Shown here piece after piece: positions 1 to 10,392 of a stretch of 64,000 bases of DNA (the first letter of the stretch is position 1; each line of letters begins with the position of its first letter). A program made the translations under genes and the position numbers. The notes beneath the pieces are model-generated. The model saw only the letters and a program-made list of their open reading frames with translations, was not told the DNA's origin and did not search any database. Source of the stretch: Clostridia bacterium (GTDB taxonomy: Bacteria > Bacillota > Clostridia > Oscillospirales > Acutalibacteraceae); NCBI GenBank assembly GCA_017517665.1, contig JAFWYP010000007.1, positions 26,615 to 90,614 of the forward strand, written 5' to 3'.

Positions 1-356
1 GAGGGAGCAGAACAAGCAAGCTCAACGGGCTCTTTAACCTTGAGGATATCGCCCTTTGCTTCGCTCCAGACCTTGCCGTGTTCTCTTGCACAGATTTCGG
101 TAAGCTCATCCATGTGCTGTTCAAGGAGTTCGCGGAATCTGAAAACAATCTGAACTCTTTTCATAACGGGTACATTTGACCAACTCTTGAATGCTTCTTT
201 AGCGCATGCAATAGCTTCGTTAACTTCGTCTTTTGTGCAACAGGGAGTCTGTGCAATGACTTCACCCGTGCTGGGATTATAAACATCCATATATTTTTCG
301 CAGGAAGAATCAAGCCATTTGCCGCCTGCAAAATACTTAAGCTTTTTAACTGCCAT
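1..356 (-). CDS. Methylmalonate-semialdehyde dehydrogenase (CoA-acylating), N-terminal part
   Basis: The first 118 codons of an aldehyde dehydrogenase are present; the rest lies beyond the left edge. The N-terminus has the pattern KYFAGGKW, then DVYNPSTGEV, and a helix rich in FKSW and MKRVQ, as in the CoA-acylating MmsA/IolA branch. That branch oxidises methylmalonate semialdehyde or malonate semialdehyde to propionyl- or acetyl-CoA with NAD. The start is the ATG at 356, preceded by a GGAG-type ribosome site. The catalytic cysteine is outside the window, so the exact substrate is inferred from the N-terminal family resemblance. No other inositol or valine gene is visible nearby. Confidence 0.8.
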   Translation of the reverse strand, partial: MAVKKLKYFAGGKWLDSSCEKYMDVYNPSTGEVIAQTPCCTKDEVNEAIACAKEAFKSWSNVPVMKRVQIVFRFRELLEQHMDELTEICAREHGKVWSEAKGDILKVKEPVELACSAP

Positions 357-425
357 ATTTTAACACTCCGTTCGGTAATATTTTCACCATAATATTTTAT
401 ATCTTTTTATATTCTCTGTCAACAA

Positions 426-1529
426 TTATTTAAGCATTGAACTCTGATTGAGAAGCTGTGTGTTATAGATAAAGAGAACATCGCAATTTTCAAAATCAAC
501 AAAGTTTCCGATAATCTGCGATGAAATGTATCTTGTGTCAACGAGAGTTATTTTGCCGTAGCTTCCGAGAAGAAGAGGGGAGAGTGATGAACCGAAGGAA
601 TCGCGGAAGATAACAAGCTCTTTTCCGTCGGGATTGAGAGGGTTTTCAGCCGTTATAATCGGAACGGCACCCGAGAAAAAAACATCGTATTTGTCGTTTT
701 TCTTCATTTTTTCGGTATCGTAAACGCCGATATGCTCTTTCTGTGTTTCAACGTTATAAACAACTGCGGAATCTGTAGCTTCATTTCTCATGCAGATGAG
801 TTTGTCGGGGTCAAATCCGAGTGCAAGCCTTGAAGAATAAACACCGCTGAAATCTCCGAGATTTTCCGGCGTGTATTCACTCATTTCAATCGCATCAAAT
901 CCCATTTTTTCGCCGAGTTTTTCAACAACAGCCGATAAATTTTCCTGCTTCCAATGAGAGTCGGTTTTGTAATAATCGTCAATTGTAAGACAGTCGAAAA
1001 TATCAATATATTCCATGTTTTCTATATTGTTATTCAGAATTTCCGTCATCTTGTGATAGTCGTATGAGGGATATCCGTTTTTCTCTGCAAGAAAATAGTT
1101 TTTGTCGGGAATTACCGAGTAAAAAACACGGTTGTTTTTATTCCTGAGATATTTTTCGTATATTGCATTTATCTTTTTTGCCGCATTTTCAACCGAAGAT
1201 TTGCTCAATGTTTCTTCCATTTCAGAGATGTGACCGTCAACAAAATATGTGCCGTTGTTATCCTTCTGATTGAAAATCTTAAGCTGAACGGCGGCTTTTA
1301 TTTCTCTGAATTTGTCGCGCAGAGGAAACTGGTCTGTCAGATAATCCTCAATGCCGTCAAAGAACGATTTGTCGATAACCTTCTCGGCTGAAAATTCGGG
1401 AAACTGTGCCGCCTTTCTGCGTTCCGAAGCAAGAACGGAAATCGGTTCATTAAAAATGAATGATGCTGATATTGCAAAAATAAACATCGCAAAAAAGGCA
1501 ATGCACAGAATATTTCTTAATTTCTTCAT
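426..1529 (-). CDS. DHHW / AlgX-AlgJ-like SGNH-fold protein
   Basis: This 367-residue protein has one N-terminal membrane anchor (about residues 5-28) and an extracytoplasmic domain. Motifs TDSHW (189-193) and RDSFGSS (309-315) match the DHHW/AlgX SGNH-like family, whose members act with an MBOAT protein to move acetyl groups onto exported polysaccharide. The Ser of RDSFG and the Asp/His of TDSHW would be the catalytic residues. The gene starts 12 bases after the MBOAT gene stop, with an AAGGAGG site, so the two are co-transcribed. The glycan modified is unknown. Partner assignment rests on known DHHW-MBOAT pairing plus this adjacency. Confidence 0.85.
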   Translation of the reverse strand: MKKLRNILCIAFFAMFIFAISASFIFNEPISVLASERRKAAQFPEFSAEKVIDKSFFDGIEDYLTDQFPLRDKFREIKAAVQLKIFNQKDNNGTYFVDGHISEMEETLSKSSVENAAKKINAIYEKYLRNKNNRVFYSVIPDKNYFLAEKNGYPSYDYHKMTEILNNNIENMEYIDIFDCLTIDDYYKTDSHWKQENLSAVVEKLGEKMGFDAIEMSEYTPENLGDFSGVYSSRLALGFDPDKLICMRNEATDSAVVYNVETQKEHIGVYDTEKMKKNDKYDVFFSGAVPIITAENPLNPDGKELVIFRDSFGSSLSPLLLGSYGKITLVDTRYISSQIIGNFVDFENCDVLFIYNTQLLNQSSMLK

Positions 1530-1541
1530 AACAATGCCTCC

Positions 1542-2939
1542 TTAAAATCTGAAATAAAGGAACGGATTGTAAGTTCCGTCAATGAGATATGCCGTGACAA
1601 TTATAAGAACAACGGCGATAAACAGAGGTTCTGCGACTGTGAGAATCTTATCCCCGATGCTGTTCTCTTTAATTTTTTTGCAGAGATTTTTAAGCAAGGG
1701 TGTTGCACCGATTGCACCTGCAACGAGCATAACGGCATAACTGCGAAGATAATAGAGAGTTGTGGTGTTTGAAAGGGGATAAGCCGATGTGAACATACCT
1801 CTGAGGTCGTCAGCCATGCCTGAAATTCCGTTTGAGTTGAAGATTGTAAAGCCGATAAGAACAACAAATATCAGATAAATATGACTGATGATTTTCGGAA
1901 CTCTGTCCTTGATTTTCTTTGAAACTAATTTCTCACAAAGCAGAAGTGCCGCAAAATAAAGTCCCCAGAGAATAAACGTCCAGTCTGCACCGTGCCAGAA
2001 GCCCGTAAGAAACCAGACGGTGAGAATATTAAACAGGAAACGGAGCTTATTTACTCTGTTGCCGCCCATGGGGATATAAACATAGTCGCGGAACCAGCTT
2101 CCGAGTGAAATGTGCCATCTTCTCCAGAATTCGGTAACCGATGATGAAATGAACGGATAATTGAAGTTTTCCATGAATCTGAATCCGAGCATCTTGCCGA
2201 GACCCATTGCCATGTCACTGTAGCCCGAGAAATCAAAATATATCTGCAGGGCAAATGCAACTGCGTAGAGCCAGAAAAAGAGAGTTGATTTTTCATCGGC
2301 GGCACGGAATGTTTCGCAGAGTGTGCCCAGAGAGTTTGCCATAATGACTTTTTTGCCGAGGCCTATAACAAATCTTCTTATGCCGTGTGAAAATTTTTCG
2401 GCGGAGTGCGTTCTGTGTTTAAGGTCGTGCATAACATCCGTGTAGCGGACAATGGGACCTGCAACAAGCTGAGGGAAAAGCGATATATAAAGCGCAAGGC
2501 TCAAAGGATTTTTCTGCGCGGGTGTATCCTTGCGATAAACGTCAATGTTATAGCTGATAGCCTGAAAGGTATAGAAGCTTATGCCTATGGGAAGCGCAAG
2601 TTTCAAAAGACCGATATCCGATTTGAAAACGGAATTTACGGTTGTGATAAAGAAGTCGGTATATTTGAAGAAAATGAGCGCAGAAAGACTGACCGCAACC
2701 GAAAGAACAGTAAGTGTAAGGCGCGCTTTGCCTTCTGCACGGTCGGTAAGCAATCCGAAAATATAGCTGAATGTTATAACCGAAATCATCAATATAAGAT
2801 ATTTCGGCTCGCCATAGAAATAGAAAAAGAGGCTTGATAAAAGAAGCCAGATGTTTTTGACTTTCATCGGCAGAATATAATATATGCCGATTACCGTCGG
2901 TAAAAAGATGAATAAAAAGGTTAAGCTTGAAAAAAGCAT
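1542..2939 (-). CDS. MBOAT family O-acyltransferase (AlgI/DltB-like)
   Basis: A 465-residue polytopic membrane protein with the MBOAT signatures FWRRWHISLG (271-280) and TGFWHGADW (312-320), where His316 is the expected active-site residue. Family members pass acyl groups from a cytoplasmic donor across the membrane to cell-surface polymers. A DHHW-type partner follows directly and a DUF4358 lipoprotein precedes it, a set repeated in many Clostridia. Full length for the family. The gene begins after a hairpin with a T tail (2962-2981), so it may have partly independent expression from the lipoprotein gene. Confidence 0.93.
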   Translation of the reverse strand: MLFSSLTFLFIFLPTVIGIYYILPMKVKNIWLLLSSLFFYFYGEPKYLILMISVITFSYIFGLLTDRAEGKARLTLTVLSVAVSLSALIFFKYTDFFITTVNSVFKSDIGLLKLALPIGISFYTFQAISYNIDVYRKDTPAQKNPLSLALYISLFPQLVAGPIVRYTDVMHDLKHRTHSAEKFSHGIRRFVIGLGKKVIMANSLGTLCETFRAADEKSTLFFWLYAVAFALQIYFDFSGYSDMAMGLGKMLGFRFMENFNYPFISSSVTEFWRRWHISLGSWFRDYVYIPMGGNRVNKLRFLFNILTVWFLTGFWHGADWTFILWGLYFAALLLCEKLVSKKIKDRVPKIISHIYLIFVVLIGFTIFNSNGISGMADDLRGMFTSAYPLSNTTTLYYLRSYAVMLVAGAIGATPLLKNLCKKIKENSIGDKILTVAEPLFIAVVLIIVTAYLIDGTYNPFLYFRF

Positions 2940-2961
2940 AGTGAAATCCTTTCATAAAAAA

Positions 2962-2981
2962 AGGCGGGAACAAGCCCGCCT
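2962..2981 (-). terminator. Hairpin terminator between DUF4358 gene and MBOAT gene
   Basis: A perfect 7-bp stem, AGGCGGG and CCCGCCT with a 6-base loop, is followed on the minus strand by a run of seven T. It sits between the lipoprotein stop and the MBOAT start and could attenuate read-through. Confidence 0.75.
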
Positions 2982-2998
2982 GATTTTGTTTCAAAGAA

Positions 2999-3640
2999 TT
3001 ATTCCAGTGTGATGGGGTCGCCGAGAGGCATATCTTCGCCGGGCATTGCAGCGGGCATATCTTCTTCGATGGGTTCACCGAAGGGGATATCTTCCTGAAC
3101 TTCGCCTGCTCTTGTGAGAGGTTCTGTTGCGTTGCCTTCGCAAACTGTTGAGAATGCTGCGAGAATACCGTCAACGGTTTCTTCGCCTGCCATTATCATC
3201 ATGATAACGTTGCCGCAGTTAACAACAGCGATTTTTTCAGCTGCAACGCAGAGCCATTTTCTGTAGTTAACACCATTAAGGATTTCGTTCTTAAGTGCGT
3301 CGATATCAGCGCCTTCCTTAGCCTTAACGAGAGCGAGTGAATAGGGAATTGAGCCTATCATGGGTTCTGAGATAACAGCTCTTTCAATTGCCTCTGCTGA
3401 TGCAACGCCGAGGTTATAAGTAAGACCGTCGATGTCATCAAGAGCGATTTCTGTTGCAGGCATAATTGCCATTTCGTCTGTGACTGTTTCGTTTGCGTAG
3501 ATTTTGTCTGCGATTTCTTCAAGAGTGCCTGTGAGTTCAAAAGCGGGAACTTCGGGTGTTTCGGGATTGGTGTTACCGCCGCAGGCTGCGAGTGAGAGTG
3601 CCATTGCAAAAGCAAGGACAAGGCAAAGAATTTTTTTCAT
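2999..3640 (-). CDS. DUF4358-type lipoprotein
   Basis: A 213-residue protein with a lipoprotein signal peptide ending in the lipobox LAAC (Cys20). The mature part resembles DUF4358 proteins: a region of about 110 residues after an acidic linker, with EIALDDIDGLTYNLG, then a helix with EGADIDALKNEI. The C-terminal 30 residues are a Pro/Gly/acidic tail with repeated PFGEPI/PLGDPI units. DUF4358 has no known activity, but it recurs beside MBOAT/DHHW acetylation genes, as here. A role in that extracytoplasmic system is inferred from position. The start has an AAAGGAG site. Confidence 0.75.
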   Translation of the reverse strand: MKKILCLVLAFAMALSLAACGGNTNPETPEVPAFELTGTLEEIADKIYANETVTDEMAIMPATEIALDDIDGLTYNLGVASAEAIERAVISEPMIGSIPYSLALVKAKEGADIDALKNEILNGVNYRKWLCVAAEKIAVVNCGNVIMMIMAGEETVDGILAAFSTVCEGNATEPLTRAGEVQEDIPFGEPIEEDMPAAMPGEDMPLGDPITLE

Positions 3641-3749
3641 TTTTTTGCTCCTTTAGTATTTGTATTTTGTGTTTATTTAAACCTCCAAGAATATATCAGA
3701 GGTTTATTGATACCGTGTGTTATTTGTTTTAATTTTGTATGAACAGAAA

Positions 3750-4739
3750 TTATAAATCAATCTTCCAGAATGCAACATTAAGGCGTTCGTATGTATAGGT
3801 CAGATAAAGCGAACCGCCCATGTATTCGATTGCGGGATAGGAAAACTCGCTGTCTTTCTTTTCTTCTTCAAGAATAAGCACGGTTTCCCATGTTGCGCCG
3901 TTATCGGTTGATTTCTGAAGAGTAAGCGGTGAACGCTCACCCCAGTTTTCTTCAACGGGATTTGAAAGAAGATAAAGGTCGCCGTTTGGTGTTTTGACAA
4001 CGTCAAGACCGCTGTTGTTGTTCCATAAATCCGTGCGGTATGCTTCGCACCATGTTTCTCCGAAGTCATCGGAATCGCTTCTGTATGCTCTGCCGACAGA
4101 GGTTCTTGTTAGCATATGAACCTTGCCGGGTGCGGATTCCCACAATGTAGGCTGAATCATGGGAATGAGGTTTGAAGTATAGCTGTTTTGTCTGTTGAAA
4201 ATAGGAACAGCTTGTTCGGTTCTGATTTTCGGAGTTTTTCTCCATGTTACACCGTCGTCGTCGGAAATATCAACAAAACAGTTCCACCCATTGTTTTCAT
4301 ATGATGCAGGCGCAAGAATTCTGCCGTTTGACAGACGAAGGCATTTGTTTTTGACAGGACCTCTGCCGTCGCTTCTGTCACCCTTTACGAGTTCTTCAGG
4401 CTTTGAAAAGGTTTTTCCGCCGTCCGATGAAACGCTGAAAAAGGTTCTCCATGAGTGGATTTTTCTTCCGACTTTGAAGAAAAGCACAACATCGCCGTTT
4501 TCTTTAAGAAAAAGAACGGGATTCCAATGCGGAATGTTTTTGTTGTAGCTTATTGAGCAAGGCTCGCTCCAGCCGTTATTGTCACGGCGTGAATACCAGA
4601 TGTTAACATCTCCCGTGCCCTCTTTTGTGCCGCCGAACCATGCGGATATAACCGTGCCGTCGGGAAGAGGAAGAACGGTTGATGCATGGCAGTTGGGGGT
4701 GGGCAGAGGATTGCAAATAAATTCTTTGATTGTTTTCAT
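3750..4739 (-). CDS. Sialidase-like (BNR/Asp-box) glycosidase
   Basis: A 329-residue protein without a signal peptide. At least four Asp-box-like turns (S-x-D-x-G-x-T-W type) are seen: SSDGGKTF near residue 104, SDDDGVTW near 159, SDDFGETW near 222 and STDNGATW near 279. This is the mark of six-bladed sialidase-fold propellers. An Arg in WESAPGKVHMLTRTS may be part of an Arg triad, but not all catalytic residues could be placed. The lack of a secretion signal argues for action on imported oligosaccharides. Substrate (sialic acid or another sugar) cannot be decided. A small Cys-rich gene lies 10 bases upstream on the same strand. Confidence 0.75.
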   Translation of the reverse strand: MKTIKEFICNPLPTPNCHASTVLPLPDGTVISAWFGGTKEGTGDVNIWYSRRDNNGWSEPCSISYNKNIPHWNPVLFLKENGDVVLFFKVGRKIHSWRTFFSVSSDGGKTFSKPEELVKGDRSDGRGPVKNKCLRLSNGRILAPASYENNGWNCFVDISDDDGVTWRKTPKIRTEQAVPIFNRQNSYTSNLIPMIQPTLWESAPGKVHMLTRTSVGRAYRSDSDDFGETWCEAYRTDLWNNNSGLDVVKTPNGDLYLLSNPVEENWGERSPLTLQKSTDNGATWETVLILEEEKKDSEFSYPAIEYMGGSLYLTYTYERLNVAFWKIDL

Positions 4740-4749
4740 GTCTTACCTC

Positions 4750-4968
4750 TTAAAGTTCAAAATCCGAGGGGTCAGCTTTATTAATGAGAAGCGGTTTTTT
4801 CGGTCTGCGTTTTAAAGGGTCATAGGCGTATCTTCTGCATTTGCTGTCAAGCTCAACAATGCCCTTCTTTATGCAAAGCACGGACTTTTCATCGGGGGAT
4901 AACCGACCGTGTTTGCAGTATTCACATGCGGCAGGATATTTTTTCTTCTCAAGAAGTTTGTTTTTCAT
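4750..4968 (-). CDS. Small four-cysteine protein, unknown
   Basis: A 72-residue basic protein. Cysteines occur as CEYC near residue 15, one Cys near residue 32 (VLCIKKG) and one near 44 (KCRRYAYDP). The spacing suggests a small zinc-binding knuckle. Similar short Clostridia proteins are annotated as hypothetical; I do not recognise a function. The gene lies between ylbJ and the sialidase-like gene and probably shares their transcript. The start follows AAAGGATG at a usable distance. Confidence 0.6.
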   Translation of the reverse strand: MKNKLLEKKKYPAACEYCKHGRLSPDEKSVLCIKKGIVELDSKCRRYAYDPLKRRPKKPLLINKADPSDFEL

Positions 4969-4992
4969 TTATCCTACATCCTTTCATACTGA

Positions 4993-6039
4993 TTAATCAT
5001 ACCATACTTTATATATATTATCAAGGTCTAATATCAATAAAGCCGATAAAAACAGCATGGAAACCGATGCAGGTGCGGAGAATGACCACAATGCCGCTTC
5101 GGGAGTTACATTTACCATAGCCTGCTGTTCATTCGGAAACAGCCAAAGAATGAAGGTACACACTCCGAAAGCGAGTGCTGCATGAAGCACACGGAATAAA
5201 TAAAACCGTAAAATCCGTATTCTGAAATTATTCGCAACCGCAAAAATCTGCATATGTACGCAAAGACCGCCGAATGCACATATCGCTGAAATGAACGGAA
5301 GCGACATCTCTTTTGATGCATAAACACATCCGTTTGTTATTTCAAGCAGGCAAATCGCGGCAAGCTTTATGTTTTCATTCGTGACATAAGCGTCAATGAC
5401 CGCTGTGATACCCGAAAAAAGACATACAAATGCGCAGGCGGTGAGAATTGAAATTGTTCCTGCGGAAACGCTGTTTACAATCGCTTCGGGAAGAGTCGGA
5501 TATCTGATTTCTTTTCTTATAGCCGTATGTTTTCTGCACGGCAGAAACCGGCAAATTATACCGCAAATTAAAGAGGAAATGCAGATTGATGTAAATATAA
5601 TTCTGCCCGAGCTTCTTGATGAAAGCATTATACTGCCCAGCGCATTAACCGTGAAACCGATACCCGGATTTATGCAGAAAAACATCAGTTTTTCTGCTTG
5701 ATTAACGGAGATTCTGTCCGATGCACATAATGACTGCGCGGTTTTTGCTCCCGAAAGATAGCCTCCGAGCTGACCGAGAATTATCGCCGATAAGCATTCG
5801 CAAGGAAGTCCGAAAAGGAATTCCGTAACAGGAGAAATAAAACGGCTGATTCTCGGAGAAAATTCACCGTTTCCCGCAAGCGATGCGGCAATAAGAAACG
5901 GAAACAGAGAAGGGATGACTGTTTCAGCGCAGTTTTTAAGTCCCGTTGAAAAGCCCGTTCTGAATTCTTTTGCAAAAACAAGCATGAATATGAATGCTGT
6001 AATTCCCGTGAAAGCGGCGATATTCCTTCTGATTTTCAA
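4993..6039 (-). CDS. ylbJ: YlbJ-like sporulation integral membrane protein
   Basis: A membrane protein of about 348 residues with many hydrophobic spans and the YlbJ pattern CAETVIPSLFPFLIAASL near its N-terminus and GQLGGYLSGAKTAQSLC in the middle. YlbJ belongs to the nucleoside-recognition (Gate) family and is expressed in the mother cell during endospore formation. No ATG fits. Two TTG codons do, at 6048 and 6039, and the ribosome site CGGGAG favours 6039 with a 9-base gap. It is divergent from yqfC and yqfD, which are also sporulation genes. Confidence 0.85.
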   Translation of the reverse strand: MKIRRNIAAFTGITAFIFMLVFAKEFRTGFSTGLKNCAETVIPSLFPFLIAASLAGNGEFSPRISRFISPVTEFLFGLPCECLSAIILGQLGGYLSGAKTAQSLCASDRISVNQAEKLMFFCINPGIGFTVNALGSIMLSSRSSGRIIFTSICISSLICGIICRFLPCRKHTAIRKEIRYPTLPEAIVNSVSAGTISILTACAFVCLFSGITAVIDAYVTNENIKLAAICLLEITNGCVYASKEMSLPFISAICAFGGLCVHMQIFAVANNFRIRILRFYLFRVLHAALAFGVCTFILWLFPNEQQAMVNVTPEAALWSFSAPASVSMLFLSALLILDLDNIYKVWYD

Positions 6040-6126
6040 TCCGTTCAACTCCCGATGTTCTTTTTAATGAATAATAATCATATTTATATGTTGCAGTTTA
6101 TTTATATGAATCGGGGGAGGATGTCT

Positions 6127-6423
6127 ATGCGAAAAAGAAATTGCCGTGAAAACAGAGGAGAAAGAATAATAAACTCAATAAGTCAAAATCTGGATTTGCC
6201 GACGGATACCGTTTCGGGATATGCGCATATTGAAATGTCGGGAAACCGTGAAGTTATTGTGGAAGGCTGCAGAGGCGTGCTTGAATACAGCGAAAAAACA
6301 ATTGCTCTGAACACGGGAAAGCTCACGGTGAAACTGTGCGGATGCGACATGACGATAATATCCATGCAGGGCAGTCAGGCGATAATAAAAGGAATAATTA
6401 CCTGCGTGGAATTCTGCAATTAG
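6127..6423 (+). CDS. yqfC: Sporulation protein YqfC (YabP/YqfC family)
   Basis: A 98-residue protein. The central part, SGYAHIEMSGNREVIVEGC followed by GVLEYSEKTI, is the YabP/YqfC fold; members are made in the mother cell during sporulation. The start is set by the strong GGGGGAGG site at 6113-6120, which leaves 6 bases before the ATG at 6127; the in-frame ATG at 6121 directly abuts the site and is unlikely. The stop overlaps the ribosome site of yqfD, so the two genes are translationally close. Confidence 0.9.
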   Translation: MRKRNCRENRGERIINSISQNLDLPTDTVSGYAHIEMSGNREVIVEGCRGVLEYSEKTIALNTGKLTVKLCGCDMTIISMQGSQAIIKGIITCVEFCN

Positions 6424-6431
6424 GAGTAAAT

Positions 6432-7607
6432 ATGCTGTTTGTTAATTTTGTGAGATTTATATTGGGATATGTCAGATTTACGGCACGGGGAGGGTTTCCC
6501 GAAAGATTTCTCAATCTGTGCCGTCTGAACAAAATAATTCTTTGGAATTTAAGAAATACCAACGGAGTGATATCGGCTTGCACGGATTGTGCAAGCTATA
6601 AAAAAATCCGTTCAGTTTCACGCAAATCGGGCATGAAAGTACGGATTAAAAGAAAACACGGATTGCCGTTTTTTCTGAACAAGCATAAGAGGAGAGTCGG
6701 AATTCTTGTGGGTGGTTTTTTATGCGCCTCATTGCTTCTTATTCTTTCAACAAGGATATGGAGCGTTGATGTTATCGGAAACAACAATGTTCCTTCGGAG
6801 AGAATTCTCGGGGTGTTTGAAGAATTGGGCATCAGAAAGGGTGCTTCCGCCAAAAGAACGGATATAAAAACAACCGAGCTTGCCGCACTTGAAAAGCTGG
6901 ATGAGCTTTCATGGCTGAATATCAATATTTCGGGAAGCAAGGCTGTGATTGAGGTAAGAGAGGCGGTCGAATCGCCCGAGATAGAAAATGACGATACCCC
7001 TGCGGATATTGTTGCGGCGAGAGATGGGATAATTACGATAATCCGACCGTTTAACGGCACGGCGGAGCAGGAGGCAGGCAACGCGGTTGTGAAGGGTGAT
7101 TTGCTGATAAGCGGTATAAAGGAAAATGGCGACCTCACAGTCAGCTTTTGCAAAGCGAAGGGATATGTTGTTGCAAAAACAAGCAGGAGCATGAATTATT
7201 CACAGCCGCAAAAGCTGAATGCCAGGAAGCCTGCAAGAATCAAAAAAAGATATATCATAAATTTTCTTTCATTCAATATTCCTCTCGGAGTAATAAACAG
7301 AGAAAATTCAAGCTTTGAGAAAAGCGAGATTGTAATCAACGGAGTGACTCTGCCTTTCGGCATAACCGAATGCACGGAATTATTTTTTGAAGAAGCTCAG
7401 ATTCCTCTGTCGCCCGAAAAGCAGAATGCAGTGGGTTTCATGCGCTTTGCGGATATGTGCGCGGAGGAATTCAGATATCTTGAAGTATCGGAGTCAAAAG
7501 TAACAGCTGACGGTAAAGGCGGATTTTCGGGAGAATTCGAGTGCCTTGAAAATATAGGAAAAGAGCATCCTATGCAGATAGAACAAACAAAAACCGCAGA
7601 CCCGTGA
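6432..7607 (+). CDS. yqfD: Sporulation protein YqfD
   Basis: A 391-residue protein with one strong membrane span (about 95-115, GILVGGFLCASLLLILS) between a cytoplasmic N-terminal third, which has a CTDCASYKK stretch, and an extracytoplasmic part with the POTRA-like run VDVIGNNNVPSERIL. This matches YqfD, required for spore development. The ATG at 6432 has AGGAG five bases upstream, overlapping the yqfC stop. The gene ends within a bidirectional terminator shared with the convergent GH51 gene. Confidence 0.9.
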   Translation: MLFVNFVRFILGYVRFTARGGFPERFLNLCRLNKIILWNLRNTNGVISACTDCASYKKIRSVSRKSGMKVRIKRKHGLPFFLNKHKRRVGILVGGFLCASLLLILSTRIWSVDVIGNNNVPSERILGVFEELGIRKGASAKRTDIKTTELAALEKLDELSWLNINISGSKAVIEVREAVESPEIENDDTPADIVAARDGIITIIRPFNGTAEQEAGNAVVKGDLLISGIKENGDLTVSFCKAKGYVVAKTSRSMNYSQPQKLNARKPARIKKRYIINFLSFNIPLGVINRENSSFEKSEIVINGVTLPFGITECTELFFEEAQIPLSPEKQNAVGFMRFADMCAEEFRYLEVSESKVTADGKGGFSGEFECLENIGKEHPMQIEQTKTADP

Positions 7608-7618
7608 GAGCCTGCGGT
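7593..7618. terminator. Bidirectional terminator between yqfD and GH51 gene
   Basis: A 7-bp perfect stem, ACCGCAG and CTGCGGT with a 12-base loop, has an AT-rich tail on the plus side. The left arm overlaps the last codons of yqfD. Confidence 0.6.
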
Positions 7619-7627
7619 ATTATTATT

Positions 7628-9172
<1,545 letters not shown>

Positions 9173-9174
9173 TT

Positions 9175-9209
9175 AAAAGATGCTCTGCGAAATTTGCAAA
9201 GCATCTTTT
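9175..9209 (-). terminator. Terminator of the ferredoxin gene
   Basis: An inverted repeat with arms 9175-9188 and 9196-9209 (14 bp, one mismatch) starts with AAAAGATGCT and leaves a T-rich minus-strand tail. It lies just after the ferredoxin stop. Confidence 0.8.
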
Positions 9210-9238
9210 GATTTTAAGTATTAAGTTCCTTAAGCAAA

Positions 9239-9409
9239 TTATTCAGCCTTGGGAGCTTCAACGGGGCAAGCGTCTGCACAAGCACCGCATTCGATGCAAG
9301 CATCAGCGTCGATAACGTACTTGCCGTCGCCCTCTGAAATAGCTTCAACGGGGCATTCTGCTGCACATGCGCCGCAGGAGATGCAATCGTCATTAATGAT
9401 GTATGCCAT
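9239..9409 (-). CDS. 2[4Fe-4S] ferredoxin
   Basis: A 56-residue protein that is almost only two cluster motifs: CISCGACAAECP and CIECGACADACP, each C-x2-C-x2-C-x3-C-P. This is the clostridial-type low-potential ferredoxin that carries electrons for pyruvate:ferredoxin oxidoreductase, hydrogenases and similar enzymes. It has a strong AAGGAGG site and its own terminator, so it is a single-gene unit. Confidence 0.96.
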   Translation of the reverse strand: MAYIINDDCISCGACAAECPVEAISEGDGKYVIDADACIECGACADACPVEAPKAE

Positions 9410-9507
9410 TGTGACCGTCCTCCTTATATTTTTTTCAACACCATTGTATCACATTATTTCAAAATTGCAAGAGGTTTTTAATGTAAATTACAAATGTTGA
9501 CAAAAAA

Positions 9508-10374
9508 TCAGCCTTCGATCTCTTTTAAAGCCTCTATTTCTTCTTTTGCAACCTTTATTTTTGCATCGCGGACTGTTTTGGTTTCTTTTCTTGAAAAATA
9601 TTTGGGAGGTGCATCAGGGTTGTTGTGAAGCTGCACTTTAAGCTTGCCTGTGAGAAGGCTGCATTCAACAACCATGCCCGCACCCTCGGGAGTTTCAACT
9701 ATTGCGCCGGGTTTGGGAGTGATTTTGAGCAGATGCTCATAAGCATCCTGCTCATATTTAAGGCAGCACATGAGTCTGCCGCAAACGCCGCTGATTTTAA
9801 CGGGATTAAGTGAAAGACCCTGCTCTTTTGCCATTTTGATTGATACGGGCTGGAATTCTCCAAGGAAGCTGTTGCAGCAGAAGGGTCTGCCGCAGATGCC
9901 GAGACCGCCAAGCATTTTCGCTTCATCGCGCACACCTATCTGACGAAGCTCGATTCTTGTTCTGAAAATGCCTGCAAGGTCTTTTACAAGCTCACGGAAG
10001 TCAACTCTGTTATCAGCAGTGAAATAGAAAAGTACCTTTGAGTCATCAAATGTGAAGTTAACATCAACCAGCTTCATATCAAGAGCGTGCTGCTCGATTT
10101 TTTGCTGGCAGATAACCATTGCTTCTTTTTCTCTTTCTCTGTTGTAACGGACTTTCTCAATGTCCTTTTCGCTTGCGGCACGAATGATCTTTCTGAGGGG
10201 CTTCACGATTTCGTCATCGCTTATTTCCCTGTTTTCCAGAGCAACCTCACCGCATTCTATTCCTCGGGACGTTTCAACAATAACCATACGCCCCTTTTCA
10301 AATTTCTGTCCTTCGGGGTCAAAGTAATAAACCTTGCCCGCCTCTTTAAAACGAACGCCGATAACCTCAGCCAT
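9508..10374 (-). CDS. ricT: RicT / YaaT (PSP1 domain) Fe-S regulatory protein
   Basis: A 288-residue protein with the PSP1 domain in its middle and the conserved cysteines of RicT: CGRPFCC (near 159) and CGRLMCC (near 194). In Bacillus, RicT with RicA and RicF forms an Fe-S complex that promotes RNase Y processing and affects sporulation and competence. RicA and RicF are not seen here. holB and a c-di-AMP receptor lie upstream, the usual order in Firmicutes (yaaQ-holB-yaaT). Full length. Confidence 0.93.
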   Translation of the reverse strand: MAEVIGVRFKEAGKVYYFDPEGQKFEKGRMVIVETSRGIECGEVALENREISDDEIVKPLRKIIRAASEKDIEKVRYNREREKEAMVICQQKIEQHALDMKLVDVNFTFDDSKVLFYFTADNRVDFRELVKDLAGIFRTRIELRQIGVRDEAKMLGGLGICGRPFCCNSFLGEFQPVSIKMAKEQGLSLNPVKISGVCGRLMCCLKYEQDAYEHLLKITPKPGAIVETPEGAGMVVECSLLTGKLKVQLHNNPDAPPKYFSRKETKTVRDAKIKVAKEEIEALKEIEG

Positions 10375-10392
10375 AATTACCTCCGATATGAT

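Noticed and set aside
2548-3174. 208-codon minus ORF across the DUF4358-MBOAT junction
   Set aside because: It runs through a terminator and overlaps two convincing genes in other frames.
6071-6110. Possible sigma-E promoter ahead of yqfC
   Set aside because: A TCATATT-like -35 is present, but no -10 close to CATACA stands at the right distance.
9249-9500. Plus-strand ORF over the ferredoxin gene
   Set aside because: The minus frame encodes two perfect 4Fe-4S motifs with a ribosome site and terminator; the plus frame is a shadow.
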